Shown: positions 43,101 through 51,805, counted from the first letter of the stretch. The stretch is 64,000 nt of DNA from Ensifer oleiphilus (GCF_013371465.1 NZ_JABWDU010000001.1:496001-560000); one strand, 5' to 3'. Notes: a model not told the origin generated them from the letters alone. Made by a program: numbers and translations.

Positions 43101-46100
43101 GATCCGTAACGTCGATCTCGCGAAGGTCGAGATCGACCAGACATTTCTGCCAATGCGGCACGGCTGCGAGATTGCCGATCGGGAATTCGGCTGCCTGGCT
43201 GCGGGCAAACCAGCCGTCCGACAGTCCGAGCGCAAAATCGTTGAAGAGCGATGGCGCACCGACTGCGGCGACAAGACCACCGGTCCGCCGCAGCGTCGAG
43301 CGAAGCGCCGCGCGAACGTCGATATCGTCTTCAATCAGACCGTAAAGGCGGTCGGATGCGCTGATGGCGAGATCGAATGGCGCGTGGGTCGCCAGCTCAC
43401 CCTTCTTGAGAATGCGGACATGGGCATCGTTTTCAAAGGCGAGTTCCAGGCCACGTTGCGCGTTGTCGCGCGGCTCGACCACGCTGAGGCTCGCGCCGTG
43501 TTTGGCAGCAAGCGCCGACAGGCGACGGGTGAAGCCGGCGGAAACGCTGCCGAATTCGACAATGCGCAGGCGCATTCCGGCTGGCTGGGCACGCAGCGTC
43601 GCTTCCACGGCGTCGAGAACGAGCGCCATACGCTGGCGGCTTGCCTCGGAGTGCACGGCCTGATGGTCCAGCGTCGCATCGCTGATGAAACCGGAATTGG
43701 CGACGGCTTCGGTTTCGCCACCGGCCGGAGCCGCCAGCAGGACATCAAGACGCGCCAGGGCTTCCGCGTAGGCGTTGTTGATCAGAACCGCCTCGACGGC
43801 GCGATCCGGGCGCTCGCCATAGAGCTCGCGCAGGATCTCGGAAACGCTCGGAAGGCTGAATTCCTGCGCGACGGTCCAGACACCGTCCTTGTGTTCGCAG
43901 AGACCGGCATCCTCAAGCACGTAGAGGCAGCTCGCCAGGAAACATTGGAAGGCGAAATCGCCAGGCAGGCTGTCGCTGCGCACGACCGATCGTCCCTTGC
44001 CGAGCTTCAGCGCAATTTCCTGGCAGGCGCGATAGATGGCTGCGTTGAACAACAGCGTCGTGTTGTCGATACCGGTATCGGCCGCGGTCGTGACGCCAAG
44101 GGTCACCGGCGCTTGGACGCCAGCATCAACCGTCGGCAGGAGCGCCTCGGAAAGCACAGTCTCGTAGTGGAACGAGAGGGCGTCCAGCGTCTTGTGCTTG
44201 CGCAGATAGGTGCGCCGGAAGCGGCAATCCTCGAAATAGGCAACCGGGCCGCCCGACTTGTCGAAGAAGTGGAACTTGGCCTTGATCGAATTGGCGCTGA
44301 CACGCTCGATCTCGATCGTGGCGCGCGCGATAGGCTGACCGGCATTGACGACGCGAACGGAACCGAACCGCACCGGAATATAGGGCGCACCGCTCTTGTC
44401 GCCGGTAAAGCGGTCAAAAAGCGCAACAAGGCCGTGGAACGTGGCGTCCACGGAGATCGGGTTCAGCGCATAGGTGATCAGCGGATGTCCGGATTTATCC
44501 GGGCTCTTCAGCTCGACGTCGACGAACCGATCGTCATAGGCAACGGCCTTGGCGAGCAACTGGAAACGCGGACCGTAGTCGAGGCCGAACTGTCGTGCCG
44601 TTTCGTATGCTTTTGCCGGCGCGACGGTTGCCGTCTTCTGCATGCCGGCAAAGGACGGCAGCGGGCGTTCTTCACTCGGCAACGGCTTGCGGGACCGGGC
44701 AACCGCGTGAACGGCCCAGTCGTCTTCCGACAGCCGTTCGCGCGAGCGGATTTCGATGTCGCCGGTTTCCGGCGACAGGACGGTCGACAGCTCCATGATG
44801 CGGCTGTCGCTGAGCTCCAGCGGCCGGACGATCTCCAGATTGGTGATCTCGACCTCGTCGGTACCATAAAACTGCTGCGCTGCTGCGATGGCGATTTCGA
44901 TGAAACCGCTGCCCGGCAGGATCGCCTTGCCGTCGACGACATGCTCGGCCAAATCAGGAAACAGCGGCGCGTCGATGTGGTTCTTCCAGCTGCCGCTGTT
45001 CGGATCGCTGCGCCAGCCGGTCAGGCGATAGGGTTTTGCGGTGCGGCCGAAGAGGTCCGTGGCGTCGGTGGTAGCAGCCGGCCGCAGTTCGACCGGCTCG
45101 AACGGCAGGCTCGGCAGCGAGATCGCCGCATTGCGCTTGCCGAAAACGCGTGTCGTGTCGACGATGGCGCCGTGGGCGACAGCCCGCGCCATGGCCGCCG
45201 AGATCGGATCCTGGCCGGTCGCTCCGACGTCTCTGAGCAGTGTCGGCACGACCATGCCCGGCGAGGCCGCTTGCTTGATCGTTTCCTTGACGTAGGAAGA
45301 GAGGATCGGGCGCGGAGAAATCTCGACAAAGAGCCGGCAACCGAGCTCGATCGCCGCTTCTGCCGCAGCCTGGAAGCGAACCGGCTCGCGGACATTCTTC
45401 CACCAGTAGTCCGGGTCGAGTTGCGTCCCGTCAAGGGCCGCACCCGTCACCGTCGACAGATAGGTGACTTCCGCCCGGCGGGGCGCGATGTCGGGGATGT
45501 CCGAGAGGAACGCGTCCTTTGCCCGGTCGATGATCGGGTGGTGGAAGGGGTAGTTGATATCTAGAATCTGGACCGGGATCTTGGCCTTGCGCGCCGCGTC
45601 GCGGAAAGCGGAAATCTGATGCGCCGGGCCCGAGATCGTCACCGAATTATGGGCGTTGACGGCAGCGACGCAAAGCTCGTCGAGGCCGCGTGCCTCGGCA
45701 AAGGCGCGTGCAGCATCTTCACCCAGCATGACGGCGGCCATCGTCCCATGGCCGGCTAGCAGATCCTGGTGCAGCGACCGCTTGGCGACGATCGAGACGG
45801 CATCGACCATCGACAGCGCGCCGGCCGCATAGGCAGCGGCGATTTCGCCGACCGAATGACCAAAAACGGCGACCGGCTTGATGCCCATCGCGACAAGCGA
45901 ATCGGAAAGGGCGGCCTGAACCGCGAAGAGCAGCGGCTGGGCGATCTTCGTATCGGAAAGCTTTTTGTCGAGGTCGGGATCAGTCAGAAGCTCGATCAGA
46001 GAAATGTCCGAATGGAACTTGAAGAGCGCGCTGACCGACGTGAAACACTGGCGGAAGTGAAGGTTTTCACGGAACGCTTCGACGCCCATGCCCGCCCACT

Positions 46101-47706
46101 GCGAGCCATTGCCCGAAAAGACGAAGGCGACCTTGGCATCCCGGGTTACGGCTTCGCCGACTTCGCCGATATCCGAGCCCGGCTTTTCCACATGGCTCGC
46201 GATCGCACGAACGATATCTTCGGGATGGTCGCTACGGGCCGCGAACCGGTAGCGCATGTGCGTGCGGTTGGCGCCGGATGCGGCGACCATTGAGCGGATC
46301 TCGCCCTTGGACGCGTTGGCAAAACGCGTCTTGTAGTCCTTCAGCAGGGCTTCAAGGCTGGATGCGGTGTGGGCGCTTGCCAGGAAGACATGCCCTGACG
46401 ACGGCGGATTGTTGATCTTGTCCTCGGAAACCGGCTCCGGATCGCTGATAACGACGTGGGCGTTGGCGCCACCGAAACCGAACGAGTTGATACCGGCAAG
46501 CCGGGCGCGCTTGCCGCGCAACAGCTCGATCGGACTGGCCGTGACACGCACGTTCAACCCGTCGAAATCGATATGTTCGTTCGGCGTCTCGAAGTGCAGC
46601 GATGCGGGCAGGTAGTTGTTCTCGAGCGCCAGGATCGCCTTCATCATGCCGAAGAGGCCGGAGGCCGGTTCGGTGTGGCCGATGTTCGATTTGATCGAGC
46701 CGATCGGAACCGGTGCCCGGCGGTTGGCGCCGATGACCGTGCCGATGGACCAGACTTCCGCCGGGTCGCCAACTTTGGTGCCCGTGCCGTGACCTTCGAC
46801 GAAGGCGACCTGGTTGGCATCGATGCCGTTGCCTTCGTAGATCGCCCTGAGCAGGTTTGCCTGGGCTTCGCGCGAGGGGAGCGAGATGCCGTTGGTCCGG
46901 CCGGCAGAATTGACGCCTGTCGCAACGATCCGGGCGTAGCTCCGGTCTTTTTCCTTGCGGGCGCGGTCAGAGCGGCGCAACACGAATACGACGCCGCCCT
47001 CGGCGCGCACATAGCCTGCGCCATCGTTGTCATAGGCGCGGCAGAGCCCTTCGGGCGAAAGCATGCGCGCCTGCGCAAAACCGACGAACGGCAGGGGATG
47101 GGCGAGAATATTGACGCCACCGACGATCGCCGTATCGATCTCGCCGGCGTTGAGCGCCCGCATCGCCTGATCGAGCGCGACGAGCGAGGAGGAACAGGCC
47201 GTATCGACGGTCATGCTAGGGCCGCTCAGCCCGAAAATGTGCGAAATACGATTGGAGACGATCGACAGAGTGTTGCCGGTCATGAAGTACGGTCCGGCGG
47301 CAGCCGGATCCTCGACCGTCAGATTGGCATGGTCGAGGCTCGATGCGCCGATATAAACGCCGACATTCTCGCCAAGCAGCGAGGTCGTGGAGATATTGGC
47401 GTCTTCAAGCGCGCGCCAGGCAAGCTGCAGGAGCACGCGCTGCTGCGGATCCATATACATGGCTTCGCGCTGCGACATGCCGAAGACGGCCGGGTCGAAG
47501 TCATAGAGCTGATCGAGCACGCCAGCAGCAAAGGAGTAGGTCTTGCCCTGCGTCCCCATGACCGGATGCCAGAAACGTGCAACGTCCCAGCGATCGGAGG
47601 GGATGCTGGTAACCGTGCACTTGCCCTGACGAAGAAGTTTGAACAACGCCGAAGGCGATTCTGCTCCAGGGGCGAGGCATGCACGCCCAATAATCTCAAC
47701 AGCCAT
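40162..47706 (-). CDS. rkpA: RkpA: multidomain type I fatty acid/polyketide synthase
   Basis: A 2514-residue megasynthase. Domains in order: KS (1-430; Cys171 in DTACSSSLVALDQ, His306, His344), AT (about 525-850; Ser618 in FGHSVGEIAAAYA), DH (about 905-1190; His922 in EHVVDGKAILPGSGF), a methyltransferase-like segment near 1370-1490 with degenerate motif I (VEFGSVSAGFTRRL), ER (about 1780-2095; HGAAGGVGLAALQVAKLKG), KR (about 2120-2330; VVGGIGGFGLAAANWLADKG, YVAANGYLEG) and ACP (Ser2439 in IGLDSLMAVEL). All reductive domains are present, so a saturated chain is expected. RkpA makes a special lipid for K-antigen production. First gene of the rkpAGHIJ operon. Confidence 0.95.
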   Translation of the reverse strand: MAVEIIGRACLAPGAESPSALFKLLRQGKCTVTSIPSDRWDVARFWHPVMGTQGKTYSFAAGVLDQLYDFDPAVFGMSQREAMYMDPQQRVLLQLAWRALEDANISTTSLLGENVGVYIGASSLDHANLTVEDPAAAGPYFMTGNTLSIVSNRISHIFGLSGPSMTVDTACSSSLVALDQAMRALNAGEIDTAIVGGVNILAHPLPFVGFAQARMLSPEGLCRAYDNDGAGYVRAEGGVVFVLRRSDRARKEKDRSYARIVATGVNSAGRTNGISLPSREAQANLLRAIYEGNGIDANQVAFVEGHGTGTKVGDPAEVWSIGTVIGANRRAPVPIGSIKSNIGHTEPASGLFGMMKAILALENNYLPASLHFETPNEHIDFDGLNVRVTASPIELLRGKRARLAGINSFGFGGANAHVVISDPEPVSEDKINNPPSSGHVFLASAHTASSLEALLKDYKTRFANASKGEIRSMVAASGANRTHMRYRFAARSDHPEDIVRAIASHVEKPGSDIGEVGEAVTRDAKVAFVFSGNGSQWAGMGVEAFRENLHFRQCFTSVSALFKFHSDISLIELLTDPDLDKKLSDTKIAQPLLFAVQAALSDSLVAMGIKPVAVFGHSVGEIAAAYAAGALSMVDAVSIVAKRSLHQDLLAGHGTMAAVMLGEDAARAFAEARGLDELCVAAVNAHNSVTISGPAHQISAFRDAARKAKIPVQILDINYPFHHPIIDRAKDAFLSDIPDIAPRRAEVTYLSTVTGAALDGTQLDPDYWWKNVREPVRFQAAAEAAIELGCRLFVEISPRPILSSYVKETIKQAASPGMVVPTLLRDVGATGQDPISAAMARAVAHGAIVDTTRVFGKRNAAISLPSLPFEPVELRPAATTDATDLFGRTAKPYRLTGWRSDPNSGSWKNHIDAPLFPDLAEHVVDGKAILPGSGFIEIAIAAAQQFYGTDEVEITNLEIVRPLELSDSRIMELSTVLSPETGDIEIRSRERLSEDDWAVHAVARSRKPLPSEERPLPSFAGMQKTATVAPAKAYETARQFGLDYGPRFQLLAKAVAYDDRFVDVELKSPDKSGHPLITYALNPISVDATFHGLVALFDRFTGDKSGAPYIPVRFGSVRVVNAGQPIARATIEIERVSANSIKAKFHFFDKSGGPVAYFEDCRFRRTYLRKHKTLDALSFHYETVLSEALLPTVDAGVQAPVTLGVTTAADTGIDNTTLLFNAAIYRACQEIALKLGKGRSVVRSDSLPGDFAFQCFLASCLYVLEDAGLCEHKDGVWTVAQEFSLPSVSEILRELYGERPDRAVEAVLINNAYAEALARLDVLLAAPAGGETEAVANSGFISDATLDHQAVHSEASRQRMALVLDAVEATLRAQPAGMRLRIVEFGSVSAGFTRRLSALAAKHGASLSVVEPRDNAQRGLELAFENDAHVRILKKGELATHAPFDLAISASDRLYGLIEDDIDVRAALRSTLRRTGGLVAAVGAPSLFNDFALGLSDGWFARSQAAEFPIGNLAAVPHWQKCLVDLDLREIDVTDRECASGNIIVLEARGVETPVPAETGADAAVAAVGTYLLLQVGVRLKTQPSTGAIPVNLTGDTSTDTALLRDALAAYGDRPVRAVFLSSPAPKSRTDDSASLQAQVLALSAVAEVLRQHVGDTDPNGDARPRLVVVAPDGAPVAARVAGTTAVSSGTNAGLWAFARVLQNEYEFLDVHALDLAADSATSDEQKTAAALPLLAVSGANREWLLEGPSGSLSEIRAVSGPTDSAHGSTASFDAATIRQRVASQVGSIVWEESNVPTAGPGDVVVKVAATGLNFRDVMWAMGLLPEEALEDGFAGATIGMELSGHVVAVGQGVDDLSVGDAVMAIASAAFSTHAVVSRAGVARLPQSVSPVAAATVPVAFLTAYYAMVELGRIQAGETILIHGAAGGVGLAALQVAKLKGAKVIATAGTREKRRFLSMLGADHVFDSRSLGFVNDVRAVTNGEGVDLVLNSLFAEAMEQSLALVKPFGRFLELGKRDYYADSKIGLRPFRRNVSYFGIDADQLLVNAPALTKRIFTEIGALFEDGKLTPLPYRAFDFDEIGNAFRLMQNAGHIGKIVVLPPVAGKHQVATRPRGGVKVDPEGMHLVVGGIGGFGLAAANWLADKGAKNIALCSRRGLADAETTAMIELWAKAGISATVHACDITDATTADQLLTELRAIAPLRSIVHAAMVLDDALISNLNRERNRPVIDTKAKGAAVLDQLTRGDALDNFILFSSATTLVGNPGQANYVAANGYLEGLARARRAEGLAGLAVGFGAIADKGYLVQNTDVNDILAKRIGKTALKAQTALDMVESHLAGDPGTVDAAVVMISEIDWSAARNLPVARNALFEVILRSADQHSSGGEGTKMDLVAMIEGKSAQEAEDILFDLVAGEIAAILRVSKDTVTRSKVLKEIGLDSLMAVELGMSFQQNTGFDMPLSGVADNTTVGDVARKLYEKVSKRDQGDDSDGADDKLVTELAQRHVGTAKEKAQSQ

Positions 47707-48111
47707 ATATGATCGAACGCTCTAAGCTGACGTTAAAGTTGCATCTGCGATTGCGGCTCCAAGCGGAAAACGCAACCACCAATCATCCCGCCCCAGGGTT
47801 ATCCCCACGTATATTCGTCCCGCCTCATTAGGCAGCTTTTAACTTAAAGTGCCTAGCTTTCAAGTCCAAAGGCCTAACATATACATGCCAAGAACCTTCA
47901 TCCAAGACAAATCGGGAGGCAAACCCGGCAAGGTGTAGGAGGTATGACCGGAAAGGCGCAGGGCCAATTATTTTGCTTGTCTTCGTCTGCAAGTGACTTG
48001 TTGTGAGACGGCTATTGTGCTTTTCAGAGACCGGCGGATTCCCGACCGGGAGATCATGCGGTGCAGAACTATGAACAGAATCATGGCTGTGCCGAATTCG
48101 GAGTGTCGTAG
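47707..48111. other. Divergent regulatory region between rkpA and rkpU
   Basis: About 405 bases without a convincing gene, flanked by the divergent starts of rkpA and rkpU and more AT-rich than its surroundings (47810-47890, 47960-48080). Two tiny ORFs occur in tandem (MPRTFIQDKSGGKPGKV from 47884, then a 20-residue ORF starting one base after AGGAGGT near 47944), but neither has convincing coding signs. The promoters of both capsule units must lie here; I could not single out one good -35/-10 pair. Confidence 0.6.
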
Positions 48112-49299
48112 TTGAAACGTGTAGCTGCCCTTCTGCTTTCTACCGCGCTTGCGGGATGTCAGGCTGTTCCGGGCGAGGGGCCGCTGGCCGGGGCCATTGT
48201 TGCGGATGCTGGTCAATCCGGCGCCGAAATCGGTCGAAAGAACGCCACAGTCTTTGACATCGTCGATGTGAACGGCCAGTCTGCACGCTTGGTGTCCGAC
48301 TATGTGTCGTCGACGCTCAACCGTCGGTTTGGCATCGGTGGCGGCGTCGGACGGGTGGTTATCGGCGTTGGCGACGCATTGAAGGTGTCGATCTTCGAGG
48401 CCGGCAGCGACGGCCTCTTCTCGACGCAGGATTCCAAGCAGACAAGCATCGATCTGGTCGTTCAGCCTGACGGCAAGGCAGCCATTCCCTATGTCGGCTC
48501 CGTCCAGTTTGCCGGCCTGACGCTGGAACAGGCGCGCCAGGAAATCCTGGAAGCGCTGAAGCAGAAGGCGGTCGAGCCCGACGTCATCGTCACGAGCATG
48601 AGCACCGCGTCTCGCAACGTTACCGTTTCGGGTGCCGTCGGCAAATCGTCGGTGGTCCCGCTCAGCCTCGTCGACGAAACGATCAACGAGGTCATCGCCA
48701 AGGCAGGCGGCCCCGTCGCTCAGCCGTACGAGACCTACGTGACGCTGGTGCGCGGCAAGAAGACCGGTACGGTTCTCCTGAAGTCGATCATCGAGAACCC
48801 GTCTGAAAACATCCATGTCAAGCCGGGCGACCAGATTTTCGTTGCGCGCGATCCGCGCCGCTTCACGATCCTCGGCGCCGTCAAGGCGAACCAGCGCGTC
48901 GAGTTCGGTGCCAACGATCTCAACCTGCTGGAAGCCATGGGCTTGGCCGGCGGTGGTTCCGACTACGCGCTGGATATGAAGGGCTACTTTATTTTCCGCT
49001 ACGAAGAGCCGGATGTGGTCATGAGCCTTCTCGGCCGCGAGCGCTTCAACGAGATGTTGCGCAAGGGTATGAACACCGACAGCCAGGGGCGTTACCCGAT
49101 CGTCTACCGCTTCGACATGAGCAAGCCGGACAGCCTGATCGTCGGCCAGACGTTCCCGATCAAGAACCGCGACGTGATCTACGCATCGCGCCATCCGTCG
49201 GTCGATTTCTCGAAGTTCCTGAACTTTGTTGCGCAGCCGGTCGGCATCGCCAATTCCGGCTTCTCGATCGCCGACAACATCAACAGCATCAACAACTGA
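48112..49299 (+). CDS. rkpU: Outer-membrane polysaccharide export lipoprotein (Wza/OPX-like), probable RkpU
   Basis: A 395-residue lipoprotein: signal KRVAALLLSTALAGC with a lipobox, then a polysaccharide-export (PES) domain (VVIGVGDALKVSIFEAGSDG near 80, DLVVQPDGKAAIPYVGSVQF, GLTLEQARQEILEALKQK near 140) and SLBB-type repeats (NVTVSGAVGKSSVVPL; FTILGAVKANQRVEF). OPX proteins form the outer-membrane channel for capsule. The start is TTG at 48112 without a strong binding site. It diverges from rkpA, the position of rkpU in S. fredii and S. meliloti as I recall; the symbol rests on this order. Confidence 0.85.
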   Translation: MKRVAALLLSTALAGCQAVPGEGPLAGAIVADAGQSGAEIGRKNATVFDIVDVNGQSARLVSDYVSSTLNRRFGIGGGVGRVVIGVGDALKVSIFEAGSDGLFSTQDSKQTSIDLVVQPDGKAAIPYVGSVQFAGLTLEQARQEILEALKQKAVEPDVIVTSMSTASRNVTVSGAVGKSSVVPLSLVDETINEVIAKAGGPVAQPYETYVTLVRGKKTGTVLLKSIIENPSENIHVKPGDQIFVARDPRRFTILGAVKANQRVEFGANDLNLLEAMGLAGGGSDYALDMKGYFIFRYEEPDVVMSLLGRERFNEMLRKGMNTDSQGRYPIVYRFDMSKPDSLIVGQTFPIKNRDVIYASRHPSVDFSKFLNFVAQPVGIANSGFSIADNINSINN

Positions 49300-49324
49300 T
49301 CCGTTTCAGTGTGCATTTCGAAGA

Positions 49325-49352
49325 GGGCGTCGACCGCGGTCGGCGCCCTTTT
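49325..49352 (+). terminator. Rho-independent terminator of rkpU
   Basis: GGGCGTCGAC (49325-49334) pairs with GTCGGCGCCC (49339-49348), with one mismatch and a CGCG loop, followed by TTTTTCTTTT. It starts about 25 bases after the stop codon. Confidence 0.85.
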
Positions 49353-49481
49353 TCTTTTGCGTTCGAGGATCGAGCCACGGAGCGCCCGAAGCGGGTTGCC
49401 GTCGCCCAAATTCTGTGATTGATCTTGGACTTAAATCGATTTTGGTGATCGATAGAAATTGGTCCGGTCGAAGGAAAAGCG

Positions 49482-50081
49482 ATGGCTGGTGAAGGGTTGA
49501 TCGTCGTCGACGTGCAAAACGATTTCTGCCCGGGTGGAGCGCTTGCCGTTTCCGGCGGCGATGAGATCGTGCCTGTGGTCAATGATCTGATCCGGAAATT
49601 CGAGCATGTGGTGCTGACGCAGGACTGGCATCCCCAAGGGCATTCGAGCTTCGCTTCCGTCCATCCGGGAAAGACGCCGTTCGAGACGGTGACGATGCCC
49701 TATGGCGAGCAGACGCTTTGGCCCGACCATTGTGTTCAGGGCAGCGCCGGTGCCGATTTCCACCCGTCGCTGGAATGGACGCGCGCCGAGCTGGTGATCC
49801 GCAAGGGGTTTCGCACCGGCATCGACAGCTATTCCGCCTTCTTCGAAAACGATCGCCGGACGCCAACCGGCTTGACCGGCTATCTCCGGGACCGCGGTAT
49901 CGACAGCGTCACCCTGTGCGGTCTGGCGACCGATTTCTGTGTGGCCTTTTCAGCGCTCGACGCGGTTGCGAGAGGGTTTTCGACCTCGGTCGTGCTCGAT
50001 GCCACCAGGGGTATCGATCTGAACGGCTCGCTCTCCGCCATGATCACGCGCATGCGACAAGCCGGCGTGCGGATGCTTTAG
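49482..50081 (+). CDS. pncA: Nicotinamidase
   Basis: A 199-residue isochorismatase-fold amidase converting nicotinamide to nicotinate in NAD salvage. Catalytic residues are visible: Asp in VDVQNDFCPGGALAV, metal ligands in TQDWHPQGHSSFAS near 48, Lys in ELVIRKGFRTGIDSYSAF near 110, and the nucleophilic Cys in LCGLATDFCVAFSALDA near 150. It is followed by the nicotinate phosphoribosyltransferase gene in the same direction, so the two steps of salvage are adjacent, with a striking palindrome between them. Confidence 0.96.
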   Translation: MAGEGLIVVDVQNDFCPGGALAVSGGDEIVPVVNDLIRKFEHVVLTQDWHPQGHSSFASVHPGKTPFETVTMPYGEQTLWPDHCVQGSAGADFHPSLEWTRAELVIRKGFRTGIDSYSAFFENDRRTPTGLTGYLRDRGIDSVTLCGLATDFCVAFSALDAVARGFSTSVVLDATRGIDLNGSLSAMITRMRQAGVRML

Positions 50082-50094
50082 CCTTGCGCCCCCT

Positions 50095-50138
50095 CAGCAT
50101 ATTTCCTTAATTCGCATTCGAATTAAGGAAATATGCTG
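50095..50138 (+). repeat. 44-nt perfect palindrome between pncA and pncB
   Basis: Two 20-base arms, CAGCATATTTCCTTAATTCG (50095-50114) and its exact complement (50119-50138), with a CATT loop. It is much more AT-rich than its surroundings. It begins 13 bases after the pncA stop and lacks a U-run on the plus strand. It could be a terminator/processing hairpin, an operator for an NAD-pathway repressor or a repeat element. Confidence 0.85.
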
Positions 50139-50140
50139 AA

Positions 50141-50193
50141 ATTCAAAGTGTGGCAGCGACCTTTGCGCGTCTCGTAAGACGCGCGGCACTGCA
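50141..50193. repeat. Rhizobial intergenic palindromic repeat, copy 1
   Basis: Begins ATTCAAAGTGTGGCAGCGAC and contains the hairpin GCGCGTCT-CGTA-AGACGCGC with GGCACTGCA on the right. A related copy (ATTCAAAGTGCTACAGCGAC start) lies at 61399 and onwards. Elements with this TTCAAAGTGCTACAGCG...GCGCGGCGCTGTA pattern are abundant between genes in rhizobia. It directly precedes the pncB ribosome binding site. Confidence 0.65.
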
Positions 50194-50211
50194 GGAGGAG
50201 CAATTCCTGAG

Positions 50212-51516
50212 ATGACCAAGACCGATATCGCCAGGCGCGTCTACAACCACGCCTGGAAGCTCGACCCGATTGTGCGCAGCCTGCTCGATACGGATTTCTA
50301 CAAGCTGTTGATGCTGCAGATGATCTGGCAGCTCTACCCGGATGTGGACGCGACCTTCTCGCTGATCAACCGCACCAAGACGGTGCGGCTCGCCGACGAG
50401 ATCGACGAGCATGAACTGCGCGAGCAGCTCGATCACGCCCGCGAACTGCGGTTCTCCAAGAAGGAAATGATCTGGCTTGCCGGTAACTCGTTCTACGGTC
50501 GCAAGCAGATCTTTTCGCCGGAGTTTCTCGCCTGGCTCGCGAAATTCCGGCTGCCGGATTACGAGCTGTCGCGGCGTGACGGCCAGTTCGAGCTGACCTT
50601 CTGCGGACGTTGGGCCGAGACCACCATGTGGGAAATCCCGGCGCTTGCGATCATCAACGAGTTGCGCTCGCGCTCGGCGATGAAGGGGCTCGGTCCTTTC
50701 ACGCTCGATGTGCTCTATGCCCGAGCCAAGGCGAAGATGTGGTCGAAGGTCGAGCGGCTCAGGCAGTATCCCAGCCTCAGGATCTCTGACTTCGGCACCC
50801 GAAGGCGCCATAGCTTCCTGTGGCAGCGGTGGTGCGTCGAGGCGTTGAAGGAAGGCATTGGGGCATCTTTCTCCGGCTCCAGCAACGTGCTCCTGGCCAT
50901 GGATACGGATCTGGAAGCGCTTGGCACCAACGCGCATGAACTGCCGATGGTGGCAGCAGCACTCGCCCGCAACGACGCCGAACTCGCCCAGGCCCCCTAT
51001 AAGGTGCTGCAGGACTGGAACCAGCTCTACGGCGGCAATCTGCTGATCGTGCTTCCCGATGCCTTCGGCACAGCCGCGTTCCTGCGCGATGCTCCGGCCT
51101 GGGTGGCGGACTGGACCGGTTTTCGCCCGGACAGCGCCCCGCCGATCGAAGGCGGCGAGAAGATCATCGCCTGGTGGAAGAAGATGGGGCGCGATCCGCG
51201 CGAAAAGCTCTTGATCTTTTCCGATGGCCTCGATGTCGAAACGATCATCGAAACCTACCGGCATTTCGAAGGGCGCGTGCGCATGAGCTTCGGCTGGGGA
51301 ACCAATCTCACCAATGATTTCGCCGATTGCGCGCCCACCGAGATCAGGGGCCTCAATCCGATATCGATCGTCTGCAAGGTCAGTGATGCCGACGGCCGGC
51401 CGGCGGTCAAACTGTCGGACAACCCTCGCAAGGCGACCGGTGACGCCGCGGAGGTCCAGCGCTATCTGAAATTCTTCGGAAGCGAGGATTTCGTCGAACA
51501 GGCCGTCAAGGTCTGA
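50212..51516 (+). CDS. pncB: Nicotinate phosphoribosyltransferase
   Basis: A 434-residue enzyme joining nicotinate and PRPP to form nicotinate mononucleotide, with ATP hydrolysis. Family features: [20 protein letters not shown] near 25, [20 protein letters not shown] near 190 with the phosphorylatable His region, [12 protein letters not shown] near 220, and [20 protein letters not shown] near 340 with the downstream GTNLTND. The ATG follows GGAGGAG at a longer than usual spacing. It takes the product of PncA made by the upstream gene. Confidence 0.96.
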   Translation: MTKTDIARRVYNHAWKLDPIVRSLLDTDFYKLLMLQMIWQLYPDVDATFSLINRTKTVRLADEIDEHELREQLDHARELRFSKKEMIWLAGNSFYGRKQIFSPEFLAWLAKFRLPDYELSRRDGQFELTFCGRWAETTMWEIPALAIINELRSRSAMKGLGPFTLDVLYARAKAKMWSKVERLRQYPSLRISDFGTRRRHSFLWQRWCVEALKEGIGASFSGSSNVLLAMDTDLEALGTNAHELPMVAAALARNDAELAQAPYKVLQDWNQLYGGNLLIVLPDAFGTAAFLRDAPAWVADWTGFRPDSAPPIEGGEKIIAWWKKMGRDPREKLLIFSDGLDVETIIETYRHFEGRVRMSFGWGTNLTNDFADCAPTEIRGLNPISIVCKVSDADGRPAVKLSDNPRKATGDAAEVQRYLKFFGSEDFVEQAVKV

Positions 51517-51544
51517 CAACGTCAACGAGAAGACCGGACAAAAA

Positions 51545-51566
51545 GAAACCGGCGCGAGCCGGTTTC
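51545..51566 (+). terminator. Hairpin downstream of pncB
   Basis: GAAACCGGC-GCGA-GCCGGTTTC is a perfect 9-bp stem with a tetraloop. It starts 29 bases after the pncB stop; an A-tract precedes it but no U-run follows, so it is a probable though not classical terminator. Confidence 0.6.
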
Positions 51567-51730
51567 AAAAGGGGATTTAAGCGTTGCGATTGTCCATCAT
51601 CGCGCTGTCAAATCTAGGGGGCGAATCTTAAGGTTGCGTTAAGGCGCATTCTTCGGCGCCTGCAACTACAAATTAAAATTCCGCTTGAACGTTTCGATCG
51701 CTCCATCGCTCAGCCTGCCCGAGCGACAGG

Positions 51731-51805
51731 TTAAAACACGAACATATAAAGCAGGATGATGGCGATCAGGGGTACGCCCATGAGCCAGAGAACGATGCCT
51801 TTCAT
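51731..51805 (-). CDS. 24-residue single-helix membrane peptide
   Basis: A tiny ORF read right to left (MKGIVLWLMGVPLIAIILLY then MFVF, TAA stop). GGAGG lies seven bases before the ATG, and nearly the whole peptide is one hydrophobic helix. Similar very short MKGIVLWL-type peptides are found in rhizobial genomes as I recall, so it is likely translated. The function is unknown. The surrounding 51567-51730 and 51806-52010 hold no other gene that I can see. Confidence 0.65.
   Translation of the reverse strand: MKGIVLWLMGVPLIAIILLYMFVF

Noticed and set aside
40165-45564. A 1799-codon open frame on the plus strand, antisense to rkpA
   Set aside because: It mirrors the codon pattern of a GC-rich gene, shows no domain or ribosome binding site, and lies wholly within rkpA, which has clear catalytic motifs.
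34967-49299. The capsule locus as a recent horizontal acquisition
   Set aside because: Base composition and codon use look like the flanking housekeeping genes, and the order matches the chromosomal rkp-1 region known from Sinorhizobium.
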